This document shows, in pieces, positions 21,862 to 35,039 of a stretch of 64,000 nt of DNA (within the stretch, counting starts at the first letter, position 1; every line of letters starts with the position of its first letter). The position numbers were made by a program, and so were the translations under genes. Source of the DNA: Bretschneidera sinensis. Its lineage: Eukaryota > Streptophyta > Magnoliopsida > Brassicales > Akaniaceae. The notes beneath the pieces were generated by a model that was given only the letters and a program-made list of their open reading frames with translations, did no database searches and was not told where the DNA came from. The stretch is taken from positions 96,497,873 to 96,561,872 of the forward strand of contig CM043704.1 of NCBI GenBank assembly GCA_023935145.1, written 5' to 3'.

Positions 21862-22802
21862 TGCTGCTTTATGCTTGTGAAGATATATATGAAGTCCTTT
21901 TCATTTTCACTTAGCTGATGAATTAAAACAACAAACAGAGATGGCTTTGGTGTCCCTTTCTTTGTAGCAGTGAGTAGTAAAGAATACAACCAGGATCAAG
22001 CTAGCAGCAACAATCCAGCAAGGCAAGCATGGTTATCTTTTCTCATTGAGATCATGACCAAATACTGAATAAAGTAATTATAATTGAGTCTATCAATCAA
22101 ATCTTAATAATTTTTTAACAGCAATAGCAGATTTTATTAGTAATATGAGTTCGCCAAAGGCCAAATTACAATGCTTTTTTTATAAGTAAGGCCAAAATAA
22201 CAATGCTCAATCAATCTTAATATTTAAGACTGACTGCGGGCCTAAAAGATCTATGAACTAATAAAAGAATGCCTAAAGTAGTTGAAAAAATTCCTAGTCC
22301 ATTACAGAAAATAATGGTGCTTGCTTTGTTTACAAATTGCAATTGACTAGGGTTTCAACTTTCAATTCCACATACCATTCCATCAGAATGGAGGTTCCAC
22401 ACACCATAAAAGTCAGGTATCCCTCAAGATATCATAGAGGAAATAGAGAAAATAGCATAACTTCAATTTCAAATCAGGAAAATCAAAAAACTTTTTAACC
22501 TCAAAACTCAAAAGAGTGTTTCGGTAACCTGGAAGGGAGTATCGAATCTGGCTGGTGCCTGGTGGGTAGTTTAACCCGAAAATTGAAACCCAGCCGTGGA
22601 GAGAGTCAGAGATCTGCAGGAATGCTGGAAGGAAGAGAGAAAAAAAGAATCCGACCTCTAAGTATAGCAAGTGAGTCCTACCGTATTACCCTAATATACA
22701 AAATACTACAAAGTATAGTGATTTGTTATAAAAATAAAAATAAAGCCTAAAGCTTCTCAAATTTTAAAAACATCAGATCAGCTTGCAACCAAAGAGAAAG
22801 AA
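21862..22802 (-). other. Stranded piece of UFD1 intron 1 (no UFD1 gene attached)
   Basis: Sequence from 21,862 is homologous to 30,831-31,770, 39,221-40,154 and 50,118-51,046, which lie inside UFD1 intron 1. Here the rest of the gene is gone, replaced by copia-2. It contains the conserved block near 22,480-22,660 described for the other units and ends at the recurring junction with CLE 3' flank. Confidence 0.75.
22413..22670 (-). other. Conserved block in UFD1 intron 1, possible alternative 5' exon
   Basis: A block including CTGGCTGGTGCCTGGTGGGT and GAATGCTGGAAGGAAGAGAG is present in all four intron-1 copies (22.5, 31.5, 39.9 and 50.85 kb). It is more GC-rich than its surroundings and its minus strand is pyrimidine-rich like a plant 5' leader. 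Short frames on both strands survive in three copies but not in the fourth, and match nothing I know. It could be an alternative untranslated first exon of UFD1. Confidence 0.3.
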
Positions 22803-22808
22803 TTAATG
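22801..22808. other. Tandem-duplication junction 1
   Basis: To the left, sequence follows UFD1 intron 1 (as at 51,046); to the right it follows CLE 3' flank (as at 9,146). The two parents share only about 3-4 bp at the join (TTAATGAT region), consistent with end joining at a short match. Confidence 0.8.
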
Positions 22809-23247
22809 ATATTTTAACTCACTATATTTTAAAAAATTCATCATTAATATATATAAAAGGACAAAAAAAAATCATCGTTTTCAACCTTGGATATGGTCAG
22901 CCAAAAATATTGTACATATGATAATCACAAACAAGAACCAAAAATAAAAGTTTGAAATCCCAGTTAGAGTACCAAGGTGGCATTAAAAATGATGAGATTC
23001 AATCAGACACGTCAAGTTTAATTGAAAGCACTAATTGTATATAACTAGAAAAATCACTAGTCCCATGAACAAGAAAGTGCTATGAGAAAATCACAAATGA
23101 AGCTTTTATTTTAATTAGAATTGAAGGTACATACAAGCATTTTACTTCAGAAGATTATGATAATATAAGATTATATATGTTCCCTTATTTTTTGAAATAC
23201 CACTTATCTCTTTCGACCAGCATTAATAACGTGGAATTCATTAACTC

Positions 23248-24274
23248 TTAATTTAGAGGAATGGTATCGTGAACAGGGTTTGGCCTAAAAGGGACAAGTC
23301 TTTTGATCACTTCTGTCGAACGTGTTGATAATCTTTGATATTGTTGATCATCAGATGGAGGAATAGGATTATGAATAGGATTTGGCCCGCTAGGAACTTC
23401 GCTTTTGATCACTTCTGCCAAACGTGTTGATAGTCTCTGAAATTGTTGATCATCATACGGAGGATTAGGATTATGAATAGGATTTGGCCCGCTAAGAACT
23501 TCTCTTTTGATCACTTCTGCCAAACGTGTTGATAGTCTCTGATATTGTTGATCATCATATGGAGGATTAGGATAAAGAATAGGATTTGGTTCGTCAAGAA
23601 TCTCTCTTTTGATCACTTTTGTAGAACGTGTTGATAATATATGATATTGTTGATCATCAAATGGAGGATTAGGATTATGAATAGGATTTGGTCCGCTAGG
23701 AACCTCTCTTTTGATCACTTCTGTCGAATGTGTTGATAGTCTCTGATATTGTTGATCATCAGATGGAGGATTAGGATAATGAATAGGATTTGGTCCGTTA
23801 GGAACCTCTCTTTTGATCACTTCTGTAGAACGTGTTGATAATCTATGATATTGTTGATCATCAAATGGAGGATTAGGATTATGAATAGGATTTGGTCCGC
23901 TAGGAACCTCTCTTTTTATCACTTCTGTCGAACGTGTTGATAGTATTTGATGTGTTGATTATCAAATGGAGGATTAGGATGATGAATAGGATTTGGTCCG
24001 CCAGGAACCTCTTTTTTTATCGCTTCTGTCGAACGTGTTATAGTCTCTGATATTGTTGATCATTAGATGGAGGATTAGGATTATGAATAGGATTTGGACC
24101 GTTAGGAACCTCTCTTTTGATCACTTCTATATTATGCGAAAGTAAAGTTTCAAAATGTTGAATGTTGGACAAAATAGAACGATGGAAATGGTTTAGTTTT
24201 TCTGCAGTACCAGAACATAGGACAAGCATTGAAAAAATGATCAAAAGTAGAGTTGACATTTTTGTGGTAGCCAT
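23248..24274 (-). pseudogene. Multi-CLE precursor CLE-2, truncated by two 1-nt deletions
   Basis: The start matches CLE-1 (MATTKMSTLLLIIFSMLVLC) with the same signal peptide. Motif 1 (REVPNGPNPIHN) is intact, but a missing G near 24,039 (GTGTTATAG against GTGTTGATAG in sister repeats) stops the frame after QYQRL, leaving 78 codons. A second missing base lies near 23,951. Beyond it a 224-codon open stretch holds seven more type A motifs (e.g. REVPSGPNPIHN, RLVPFRPNPVHD), nine in all, at 34-residue spacing. Type B motifs are absent. Either the gene now makes a single-CLE precursor or it is dead; base-calling error must be excluded. Confidence 0.85.
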
Positions 24275-24744
24275 ATGGTAGAAAACTATGACATGAGGAA
24301 GATTGAATGAAACTTGTCCTATTTATTGGAGAAATTCTTTTATCTAAATAAAGAAGATGGATTTAATGTGAAAACTGCATTGAGCAATAGTTGATTATCT
24401 TATCTATGGTAATCTAAAATATTCAAGAAACTACTTAACCAGGATACTCTCAAATAGTAGTTTTGTGTTTATATTGGAAACCGATGGTATCTAAAATGAT
24501 TACAAGTGATCACATTCAATTTTAGGCACAATAATAAATTTTTAATTGCACAAGAGATTTTTTTATCGAATATAATCCAATTTTAGGTACTATAATAAAT
24601 TTTTAATTACACAAGAATTTTTTTTATTACAGTAGATTCCATCCAATTTTAGGCACTATAATAAATTTTTAATTCAATAGGAAATTTTACTGCTAAAAAA
24701 CAGAAGTCAAAAGTAGTTTTAAAAAAGCTGATTTAAGTCAAAAA

Positions 24745-24790
24745 TCAAAAATAGATTTGGTCCATTAGGAACAAATCTTTTCACGTTTTT
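24745..24790 (-). pseudogene. Orphan CLE-like motif upstream of CLE-2
   Basis: Same relic as upstream of CLE-1 (minus strand KRFVPNGPNLF), about 480 bp before the CLE-2 ATG. Three copies of the promoter repeat (AATTTTAGGCAC...AATAAATTTTTAATT) lie between it and the gene. Confidence 0.5.
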
Positions 24791-26385
24791 TTTTAAATCA
24801 AATAAAAATAAAATTTATTTTATTTTATTTCAAATGAATTGAATTAAAAATAAATTACAATATAATTAAGATACCTCTCTTTCTAGGATTTTTAATATAT
24901 ATCGCTTTTAATGTCCTGATTTATTTTGATTAATTTGATTACTTGTTTCTATTTATATGTTTCATTCGACATGATTACTTTCATTATTTCAATTTATCTA
25001 ATTAATTTCCTTTTAAAGATTTTTTCAACATGATTTCAAATATATAATGTAGTTAAAAAATCAACACCGCACTATCTTGATGTTTAGTGAAATTACATGT
25101 GAATCCATGTTCTTCATCCAACCAACACTGTACTACCACGAGGTTTAATGAAATAGGATGTTAGTTCATCTACTTTATCCGATAAACACTATACTATTTT
25201 GAGGTTAAGTGAAATTATGTGTTAATTCATCTACTTGTTCTATAGAAGTTGTAGTTTGATTTTTTATACAATAATATATTGGCATGTGCTAAGTCTGACC
25301 TATTAAGTTTGGCATATATATTGTTAAAGTCTTTAGGTGGATAAAGATAGTTTAGGAATAAAAAAAACACTTAATTAAATAATCGAACTTAATGGTCAAA
25401 AGGATTGGAAGGTTAACAGTAGGGCAATAGCTACAACGTTGGTTGGATAAAAAAAGGAGTAGAATTTAATTTCACTAAACCTAGCTTAGGATAGTACAAT
25501 GCTTATTTGATATATCATATGGACTATAGACATAACAATAGACCCATTAAAAAATGGATATCTTTTATCCTTATGCGTTAACTTATGACCGATAGTACGC
25601 ACCCAATCCTACTTGCCAGTTACCCACCTCTACGTACATATGCCTCTTTATTCAAATTTCTTCAATTGAAATGAGAGGATATAAAGCAAAATCTCTCCAA
25701 ACTCTACACAATTTAATTCTCTCTTATTTTAAAGTTTGAGAGATAGGAAAATAAACAAGTAAATGAGATATTTTGAAAAGATAATCTCCTCATCATCCCT
25801 CGATCCAACATACCTGTAACTTGTAAGAGCCCTGGAGTTGTAAGCAGTTTTTACAACCATTTTTCAAGCTGAATTATTTCAGCTAGCAACAAACATGCAC
25901 TATGTGCCTGATTTAAGCCTCATTTGTTTAGTTTTAGTCAATTATCCTCCTTGCCTGAAAATGTTTTAAAATTCTTCATCTAAAAGTAATTTTATGCTCT
26001 AAACCTTAATCTTCCCTCTTTCCAAACATCACTAAGAGCATAGAAAAGAATCTTCGGGCTGCAACTACGAGTCAAATTTTTGGCAGACATGCATATGTTT
26101 ATCACTGGAGCAGAGATAATATATAACGATGGGATACAAATGCATAAATTCTAGAGTACAAGTCCAGTGAACATGACTTAAGAGTCCAACTAAACATTTT
26201 TTCTCTTCCCTTTCTTCTCCTCTGAATAAAGATTTGGATGCTTCAGTCAAACAAGTTGCTTAAACCTTTTTTTCTCTTTGTGAGGACAAGCAATGTATAA
26301 TCCTGTAGTTTCCTTTGATCCACAGAGGACAAGCAAAGCGGAAAAGTCTAGTTAAATGCATTGATTGCTAGTATATAATCTTTAA
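24791..26385. other. Intergenic between CLE-2 and UFD1-c
   Basis: AT-rich. It contains AGTGAAAT-type short dispersed repeats (TTGAGGTTAAGTGAAAT near 25,200) also seen in the other units. No gene was recognised. Confidence 0.6.
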
Positions 26386-26997
26386 TCAACCCTTCAATGA
26401 GTACTTCAACCCTGTAAAAGGCTGGAACTTCGGTTCATCTTTCTTTTCGGGCTGCTGCTCTTGTTTTGTCTCTTATCCAGCTTCCTGAGCATTTGAAGAA
26501 ATAACCGATTTGTTAGCAGCTCATGGTCAGCAATTTCTTTTCCAATTATAGGATTGGTGAGTGTAGGCAATTTTATAATGAAGCATGGTAAAACCTTCTT
26601 CTCTTCCTTCTGAGGACAGCTTACACTTGAACCAAACACAAGCTTTCTTGGAGCCTGGCGTGCAGTGTTTTGTGAACTAGACCCTGCAGAAGGCTGGCTA
26701 TTCCCATTGGCAACAGCAGGTTGCTTTTCGTTGGACCCAGATGAAGAAACTGGTGGGGGATAGTACTTTAACAGTTTCCCATCCAAGCGTCGCCTAGATC
26801 CAGTAAAAGGGCTGAATTTTGGTTCAGTCTGAACTGGAACCTCTTCGGCTGCAAGAACAAAAAGATGCATGTTGCCCATATTAGGAATAAAAATGAATTC
26901 CAAATGGATCATGAATATGAGGAGTATTTACAAAGGAATAACTACTATAAATGTATTTGACCACATTTATTAAAATTGACTGAACCTCCACCCAACA

Positions 26998-27029
<32 letters not shown>

Positions 27030-30000
27030 TTTCTCACATGAAATAAAAGGGGAAAAAGTGTATACTTCTCACAAGATATATACAGCTTCCATATAGCAGA
27101 ACTAACTAAAGGACAAACTCGGACTACAAGGGCCCTATATAGTAGAAGTAAATCATCACTCTACATGTTTCATGTGTACAATATAATGCACAAAATCCTC
27201 CTCAGGCTACAAGTTTCGGATAAAAAATACGTGTGCAACAATTAGTGTCTGCAAAGAAAAAAGACAAACAAGAAAAGTAAATCTAGAGAACTACTACAAT
27301 CCTAATTCGGTAATTCCTAAACAATGGTATAATATGAAATAAAAAGGAAGACACTCCACAGAAACAAAAAATAACTCAATAGATTTTTTTTCTTGGATAC
27401 GTTATGAATTTTATTTATCCTGAAATGAAAGAACACTAAGCAGAAAAATAAAAAAAGTAACTGATAACAGAAACTGAAATAATAGGAGATGATAAGGCTG
27501 AGTACATGGATATACACACCTTGAGCTGATGCCTTGCTAGAAGCAACAGGTGCAAAAGGCTTTTCAGGTTCCTTGTAATCCAGGGGAGGAGCAAAATCTA
27601 CCTCAGTCTGTCTCAATGATAGTAATTGCATTAGAAGGCTTTGTCTCCATAATATTTATGTAGTATTTCTTATAGTTATAAGCCACCATTATGCTGTCCC
27701 CAGTCGTTAAGCACGAATAATTCCTTTGTGTTGTCTCCAAGCTGCATGAACAATAAAAAGAAATCATAAGCTAGCTGTCTGTCTTACAAATGCAATAACT
27801 GGCATGGGTATAATATGATATGTAGAACAATTTATTTCTATCATATAAAACAAGAAAGAAGAAAACCGCAAAATAATGAAGGAAAAGCCAATTGCACGTA
27901 TAGAAAGATGTGAATTCTGTTATTTAGCACTGTACCAGTGCAAACAAGCACGGCAGTATCTGGGCAAACAAGGATCTGGTGGGGACATGGCTTCTGGCGT
28001 AAATTGCACAAATTTCTCAATTGGAACCACCACACACAGGGAGCTTATATAGAAACTCATACGGACTCTTTCATCATAAAAGGTATGTAGGGGAAGATAC
28101 TGATGGGCCTCCCCCTAGATGGCATTAACCAAAATAACATGACACTAGAAAGAGAAGAAACACTATTATATTATACATCATGAGCACTAAATGAGAGGAA
28201 AATGATATGGAGTTCAATCCAGAAAAACCCTTCCCACCAAAGCATCAAACACCAGTCAATCACAACATGTGCGCATGCCTCTAATATATGAAACTGAACA
28301 TTTGAATCATGAACTCACACAGTGTTTGGGTTAGAGATGTCCAACCTTTGTGTGAGGTTGCAGTTTAACGTAAGTTCCCTTCGGAAGAGTCGTTTTTCTC
28401 ACTCTCACAATGTCTCCCTCTTGTAAGCGCAGGTTCTCCATCATCTATAAAGAAGCAATTCACATCAAAAGACAAAAGTTTAATCAATTAAATGACTTGA
28501 ACATTTCCTTGACAGTTAAAAACCTGTAACATTATCACACCAAAGAATATGCAGGAAATACAAGTCATTGCCTACCCAGTATCGCATATAGATCATGCCT
28601 TCTTCTGCAATAAACTCCAGAACACCACAATAAGAGACCCTCTCGGCAGCAGCATTCCGAAGCTCATACAAAATCGGATAATCAATATGTAGAGATGCTG
28701 CACGATTTTTTTAAACATAAGCATTCCATATCTGAATTTATCAGTCATGAGGAATCCACAATAAATTAACCACTAGTTAAATAGATGTCATGATAAAGCA
28801 CGGAGCTAAAACGACTAACCGAGACAATCAAGGGCTGATGGTGGCATCATGACTGAAACATGAAAAATTATATAAATATTTAAAAATATATTCAAGAAGA
28901 AAACAACAAAAGACTACAACTATGAGTTTTGACATCCTATTTTTATCACCACTTTCAATTTGCGGCTGCAGGATAGTTATAAAAAATGGAATTAGAATCA
29001 GGAAAAAGGCGACGATGAAAAAAATATAAAACTTCAATTTCAAATTTTGCAGGATTAGAGATCAGAATGCTTATGAACATCTGATCAAGCATGCGTTGCG
29101 TAAACAATTTGAGACAGGCGCGAGTAATATTAAAACCCGTACAAAATATTAGAATAATGGTACCCAACAAATCTCAACCATTTTCTTTGTCATTTGTGAA
29201 CCATATTAAACTGAACGTTACAAGGACATTGGCATTCCAACCTTTTCAATAAAAGATGCTGGGTAACATCGGTAGCTCTGCTCAAATGATGTCCCATGAT
29301 ACCCATATCCATAAAAGAAACTGCAATATCACAGCCAAAAGATAAATTATAAGTAGTCACGACAACAATATGATGAAAATCATCATGAGGACAAGATAAA
29401 TACTAATTAACTAATAAAAAGAACAACAAAAATAAATCTGTCTCCTTATGAGAATGAAAAAATGTACAACTATATCGTGGATGACGCATAAAAGATGCAA
29501 AAGAAATTATTCCAACAATTCTCAACACTACAGGTTTTGTCATGTACCCAAAAAAGAAAGTCAATCAAAGGTTTAAGAGCAAAGTGACCATTAACGATAA
29601 AAGCTAAAACTGATTAGATCATGGACAAGTCACACCAATATATTTTTTCTCTCTTTTATTTCTTCTCCTTAGGGTCTAAAGGCCTAGGCATTATAACCTA
29701 TTTCAGTTTCATACATAACTTGTTACTGTAAAAGGCATTTATTACCAAATAGTAACGATAAATTTCGTCATCAGCAGTACTACCATATGTTACATGGCAA
29801 TGCAAATAACATGTTCATTAGTTTAGCATGTGATTGAAAGAGCATGTCGCTGTATATGATCTGTATAACCCAATGTCAAAAACAGTCAACCAATCGTATG
29901 AACTCCTTTATCAAATGGACGAGGAAATTCTTCCTCGTGTGGAACCTCTAGAAAGTAGAAACATGTTTATGAAGCGTGTTAGATGATGATGAGAATAAGA

Positions 30001-30192
30001 AGACACTTAACAAATGGTCACCTAGAAGCAAACTATGAACAACATCTTCTCGAATTGTAAACGCTCATAGCTTCCTGTTCCCCTAAGACACTGATTAAAC
30101 AAATGATCGAACAACAAAAAACTACAATGTAAGAACATACAATTTTCAGCTGTGTACAAATAGTCAAAGCTGATGATCAACCTTCAAGCTCC
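26386..30192 (-). pseudogene. UFD1: UFD1 copy c, full-length but dead
   Basis: All coding exons are present: 30141-30192, 29242-29320, 28941-28965, 28820-28852, 28576-28697, 28319-28444, 27520-27741, 26595-26848 and 26386-26484. Lesions: the start codon reads ATT; the second exon is 1 nt too long (after acceptor GCAG, TTTCTTTTATGG replaces TTTTTTGATGG); the micro-exon donor is AT instead of GT; a 5-nt deletion removes part of KDFLD at about 28,345; and a 2-nt deletion near 27,603 gives TGA in place of the codons for CE in IETDCEVDF. There is no native promoter, because intron 1 is cut at 31,770. Confidence 0.93.
26998..27023. repeat. Poly-C run (about 26 C) in UFD1-c intron
   Basis: The longest of four homologous C tracts in the array (about 14, 26, 20 and 16 C). 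It could form G-quadruplex or i-motif structures, or be an assembly artefact in length. Confidence 0.8.
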
Positions 30193-31770
30193 CTGTAGGA
30201 AGAAGAAAATCACATGGTTTAAATTATAGCATAGAACTCAAGTAGTCAAGTCATCCAAAGTAAGAGTACTAATATCATCTCATCCGAAGGCGAAACCAGG
30301 AATTTCCTCTAGCTAGGACCGAAATAATTCTTATATTTTCATTCAAAATTGCAAGTCATTTTAGAACTTGTTAAATATAAAATACACAATATAAGCCTTC
30401 ATCACCCATGGAGGGGGTTACAACAAGTTAATCAATGATATTTATGCCTTCATCACCCACGGAGATGGGTGCAAAATGAATTATGGAGTCCCTATACTAC
30501 TCTTTAAATTCTCCAGTCTACTTCTTGAAAAATGAATCTATAGTTTTTGACTTAATGATTTAGCCTATATATTATAAACCAAAGAAGAAAAAAAATTAAA
30601 AGTTGCCTACCATTGACCCTTAGCCAATTTATCAAGACAGAAAAACAAATTCACATATGAACAAATTTTATGCGTGCCATTCAATTTCTAATGTTGTTGA
30701 TACTAATCCTTTCTTACTAGACTTGAACACCAAATCCTTGAAATGGGTCGTCTCCGTTCTCAACGTAAGGAAAATTTAATCTCAATATTTGGTCAATTAC
30801 TTTGTTATTGAATCAGTTTAGTATATAATATTGCTGCTTTATGCTTGTGAAGATATATATGAAGTCCTTTTCATTTTCACTTAGCTGATGAATTAAAACA
30901 ACAAACAGAGATGGCTTTGGTGTCCCTTTCTTTGTAGCAGTGAGTAGTAAAGAATACAACCAGGATCAAGCTAGCAGCAACAATCCAGCAAGGCAAGCAT
31001 GGTTATCTTTTTCTCGTTGAGATCATGACCAAATACTGAATAAAGTAATTATAATTGAGTCTATCAATCAAATCTTAATAATTTTTTAACAGCAATAGCA
31101 GATTTTATTAGTAATATGAGTCCGCCAAAGGCCAAATTACAATGCTTTTTTTATAAGTAAGGCCAAAATAACAATGCTCAATCAATCTTAATATTTAAGA
31201 CTGACTGCGGGCCTAAAAGATCTATGAACTAATAAAAGAATGCCTAAAGTAGTTGAAAAAATTCCTAGTCCATTACAGAAAATAATGGTGCTTGCTTTGT
31301 TTACAAATTGCAATTGACTAGGGTTTCAACATTCAATTCCACATACCATTCCATCAGAATGGAGGTTCCACACACCATAAAAGTCAGGTATCCCTCAAGA
31401 TATCATAGAGGAAATAGAGAAAATAGCATAACTTCAATTTCAAATCAGGAAAATCAAAAAACTTTTTAACCTCAAAACTCAAAAGAGTGTTTCGGTAACC
31501 TGGAAGGGAGTATCGAATCTGGCTGGTGCCTGGTGGGTAGTTTAACCCGAAAATTGAAACCCAGCCGTAGAGAGAGTCAGAGATCTGCAGGAATGCTGGA
31601 AGGAAGAGAGAAAAAAAGAATCCGTCCTCTAAGTATATCAAGTGAGTCCTACCGTATTACCCTAATATACAAAATACTACAAAGTATAGTGATTTGTTAT
31701 AAAAATAAAAATAAAGCCTAAAGCTTCTCAAATTTAAAAAACATCAGATCAGCTTGCAACCAAAGAGAAA
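30193..31770 (-). other. UFD1-c intron 1, truncated, lacking exon 1 and promoter
   Basis: Homologous to UFD1-e intron 1 up to about 51,046, where it switches to the CLE 3' flank. It includes two short repeats of TTCATCACCCA(T/C)GGAG near 30,400 and 30,450 and the conserved block at 31,384-31,641. No exon 1 or promoter like 51,477-51,690 is present. Confidence 0.75.
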
Positions 31771-31778
31771 GAATTAAT
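31771..31778. other. Tandem-duplication junction 2
   Basis: The join is the same to the base as at 22,801 (AAAGAATTAATGATATTT), so it was copied by expansion rather than made independently. Confidence 0.8.
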
Positions 31779-32217
31779 GATATTTTAACTCAATATATTT
31801 TAAAAAATTCATCATTAATATATATAAAAGGACAAAAAAATTCATCGTTTTCAACCTTGGATATGGTCAGCCAAAAATATTGTACATATGATAATCACAA
31901 ACAAGAACCAAAAATAAAAGTTTTAAATCCCAGTTAGAGCACCAAGGTGGCATTAAAGATGATGAGATTCAATCAGACACGTCAAGTTTAATTGAAAGCA
32001 CTAATTGTATATAACTAGAAAAATCACTAGTCCCATGAACAAGAAAGCGCTATGAGAAAATCACAAAGGAAGCTTTTATTTTAATTAGAATTGAAGGTAC
32101 ATACAAGCATTTTACTTCAGAAGATTATGATAATACAAGATTATATATGTTCCCTTATTTTTTGAAATACCACTTATCTCTTTCGACCAGCATTAATAAC
32201 GTGGAATTCATTAACTC

Positions 32218-33245
32218 TTAATTTAGAGGAATAGTATTGTGAACAGGGTTTGGCCTAAAAGGGACAAGTCTTTTGATCACTTCTGTCGAACGTGTTGATA
32301 ATCTTTGATATTGTTGATCATCAGATGGAGGAATAGGATTATGAATAGGATTTGGCCCGCTAGGAACTTCTCTTTTGATCACTTCTGCCAAACGTGTTGA
32401 TAGTCTCTGATATTGTTGATCATCATACGGAGGATTAGGATTATGAATAGGATTTGGCCCGCTAGGAACTTCTCTTTTGATCACTTCTGCCAAACATGTT
32501 GATAGTCTCTGATATTGTTGATCATCATATGGAGGATTAGGATAAAGAATAGGATTTGGTTCGTCAGGAATCTCTCTTTTGATCCTTTTGTAGAACGTGT
32601 TGATAATATATGATATTGTTGATCATCAGATGGAGGATTAGGATTATGAATAGGATTTGGTCCGCTAGGAACCTCTCTTTTGATCACTTCTGTCGAACGT
32701 GTTGATAGTCTCTGATATTGTTGATCATCAGATGGAGGATTAGGATAATGAATAGGATTTGGTCCGTTAGGAACCTCTCTTTTGATCACTTCTGTAGAAC
32801 GTGTTGATAATCTATGATATTGTTGATCATCAAATGGAGGATTAGGATTATGAATAGGATTTGGTCCGCTAGGAACCTCTCTTTTTATAACTTCTGTCGA
32901 ACCTGTTGATAGTATTTGATGTTGTTGATTATCAAATGGAGGATTAGGATGATGAATAGGATTTGGTCCGCCAGGAACCTCTTTTTTTATCACTTCTGTC
33001 GAACGTGTTAATAGTCTCTAATATTGTTGATCATTAGATGAAGGATTAGGATTATGAATAGGATTTGGACCGTTAGGAACCTCTCTTTTGATCACTTCTA
33101 TATTATGCGAAAGTAAGGTTTCAAAATGTTGAATGTTGGACAAAATAGAACGATGGAAATGGTTTAGTTTTTCTGCAGTACCAGAACATAGGACAAGCAT
33201 TGAAAAAATGATCAAAAGTAGAGTTGACATTTTTGTGGTAGCCAT
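32218..33245 (-). pseudogene. Multi-CLE precursor CLE-3, nonsense plus frameshift
   Basis: Same signal peptide and first motif (REVPNGPNPIHN) as CLE-2. CAG has become TAG in SNDQQYQRL (33,018-33,020), leaving a 75-codon single-CLE frame. The original frame then stays open to about 32,585, where one A is missing (GATCCTTTT against GATCACTTTT), and resumes in another frame to the stop at 32,218. Nine type A motifs can be counted across the frames, including PGGPNPIHH and RLVPFRPNPVHN. It is nearly identical to CLE-2 elsewhere. Confidence 0.85.
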
Positions 33246-33714
33246 ATGGTAGAAAACTATGACATGAGGAAGATTGAATGAAACTTGTCTTATTTATTGG
33301 AGAAATTCTTTTATCTAAATGAAGAAGATGGATTTAATGTGAAAACTGCATTGAGCAATAGTTGATTATCTTATCTATGGTAATCTAAAATATTCAAGAA
33401 ACTACTTAACCAGGATACTCTCAAATAGTAGTTTTGTGTTTATATTGGAAACCGATGGTATCTAAAATGATTACAAGTGATCACATTCAATTTTAGGCAC
33501 AATAATAAATTTTTAATTGCACAAGAGATTTTTTTATCGAATATAATCCAATTTTAGGTACTATAATAAATTTTTAATTGCACAAGAATTTTTTTTATTA
33601 CAGTAGATTCCATCCAATTTTAGGCACTATAATAAATTTTTAATTCAATAGGAAATTTTACTGCTAAAAAACAGAAGTCAAAAGTAGTTTTAAAAAAGCT
33701 GATTTAAGTCAAAA

Positions 33715-33760
33715 ATCAAAAATAGATTTGGTCCATTAGGAACAAATCTTTTTATGTTTT
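33715..33760 (-). pseudogene. Orphan CLE-like motif upstream of CLE-3
   Basis: Same relic block (TTTGGTCCATTAGGAACAAA) about 480 bp upstream of the CLE-3 start, with three promoter-repeat copies between. Confidence 0.5.
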
Positions 33761-35039
33761 TTTTAAATCAAATAAAAATAAAATTTATTTTATTTTATTT
33801 CAAATGAATTGAATTAAAAATAAATTACAATATAATTAAGATACCTCTCTTTCTAGGATTTTTAATATATATCGCTTTTAATGTCCTGATTTATTTTGAT
33901 TAATTTGGTTACTTGTTTCTATTTATATGTTTCATTCGACATGATTACTTTCATTATTTCAATTTATCTAATTAATTTCCTTTTAAAGATTTTTTCAACA
34001 TGATTTCAAATATATAATGTAGTTAAAAAATCAACACCGCACTATCTTGATGTTTAGTGAAATTACATGTGAATCCATGTTCTTCATCCAACCAACACTG
34101 TACTACCACAAGGTTTAATGAAATAGGATGTTAGTTCATCTACTTTATCCGATAAACACTATACTATTTTGAGATTAAGTGAAATTATGTGTTAATTCAT
34201 CTACTTATTCTATAGAAGTTGTAGTTTGATTTTTTATACAATAATATATTGGCATGTGCTAAGTCTGACCTATTAAGTTTGGCATATATATTGTTAAAGT
34301 CTTTAGGTGGATAAAGATAGTTTAGGAATAAAAAAAAACACTTAATTAAATAATCGAACTTAATGGTCAAAAGGATTGGAAGGTTAACAGTAGGGCAATA
34401 GCTACAACGTTGGTTGGATAAAAAAAGGAGTAGAATTTAATTTCACTAAACCTAGCTTAGGATAGTACAATGCTTATTTGATATATCATATGGACTATAG
34501 ACATAACAATAGACCCATTAAAAAATGGATATCTTTTATCCTTATGCGTTAACTTATGACCGATAGTACGCACCCAAATCCTACTTGTCAGTTACCCACC
34601 TATACGTACATATGCCTCTTTATTCAAATTTCTTCAATTGAAATGAGAGGATATAAAGCAAAATCTCTTCAAACTCTACACAATTTAATTCTCTCTTATT
34701 TTAAAGTTTGAGAGATAGGAAAATAAACGAGTAAATGAGATATTTTGAAAAGATAATCTCCTCATCATCCCTCGATCCAACATACCTGTAACTTGTAAGA
34801 GCCCTGGAGTTGTAAGCAGCTTTTACAACCATTTTTCAAGCTGAATTATTTCAGCTAGCAACAAACATGCACTATGTGCCTGATTTAAGCCTCATTTGTT
34901 TAGTTTTAGTCAATTATCCTCCTTGCCTGAAAACGTTTTAAAATTCTTCATCTAAAAGTAATTTTATGCTCTAAACCTTAATCTTCTCTCTTTCAAAACA
35001 TCACTAAGAGCATAGAAAAGAATCTTCGGGCCTGGCGTG
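33761..35039. other. Intergenic between CLE-3 and UFD1-d
   Basis: Homologous to 24,791-26,060. At about 35,032 the sequence jumps from CTTCGGG into the middle of UFD1 exon 9, so the 3' end of UFD1-d is deleted. Confidence 0.6.

Noticed and set aside
22562..22750. 62-codon plus-strand frame repeated at 22.6, 31.5 and 39.9 kb
   Set aside because: It is antisense in UFD1 intron 1. Similarity among copies is explained by recent duplication, the fourth copy (50.8 kb) does not keep the frame, and it matches no family I know.
21862..22802. A sixth UFD1 gene
   Set aside because: Only intron-1 sequence is present; no UFD1 exon is attached.
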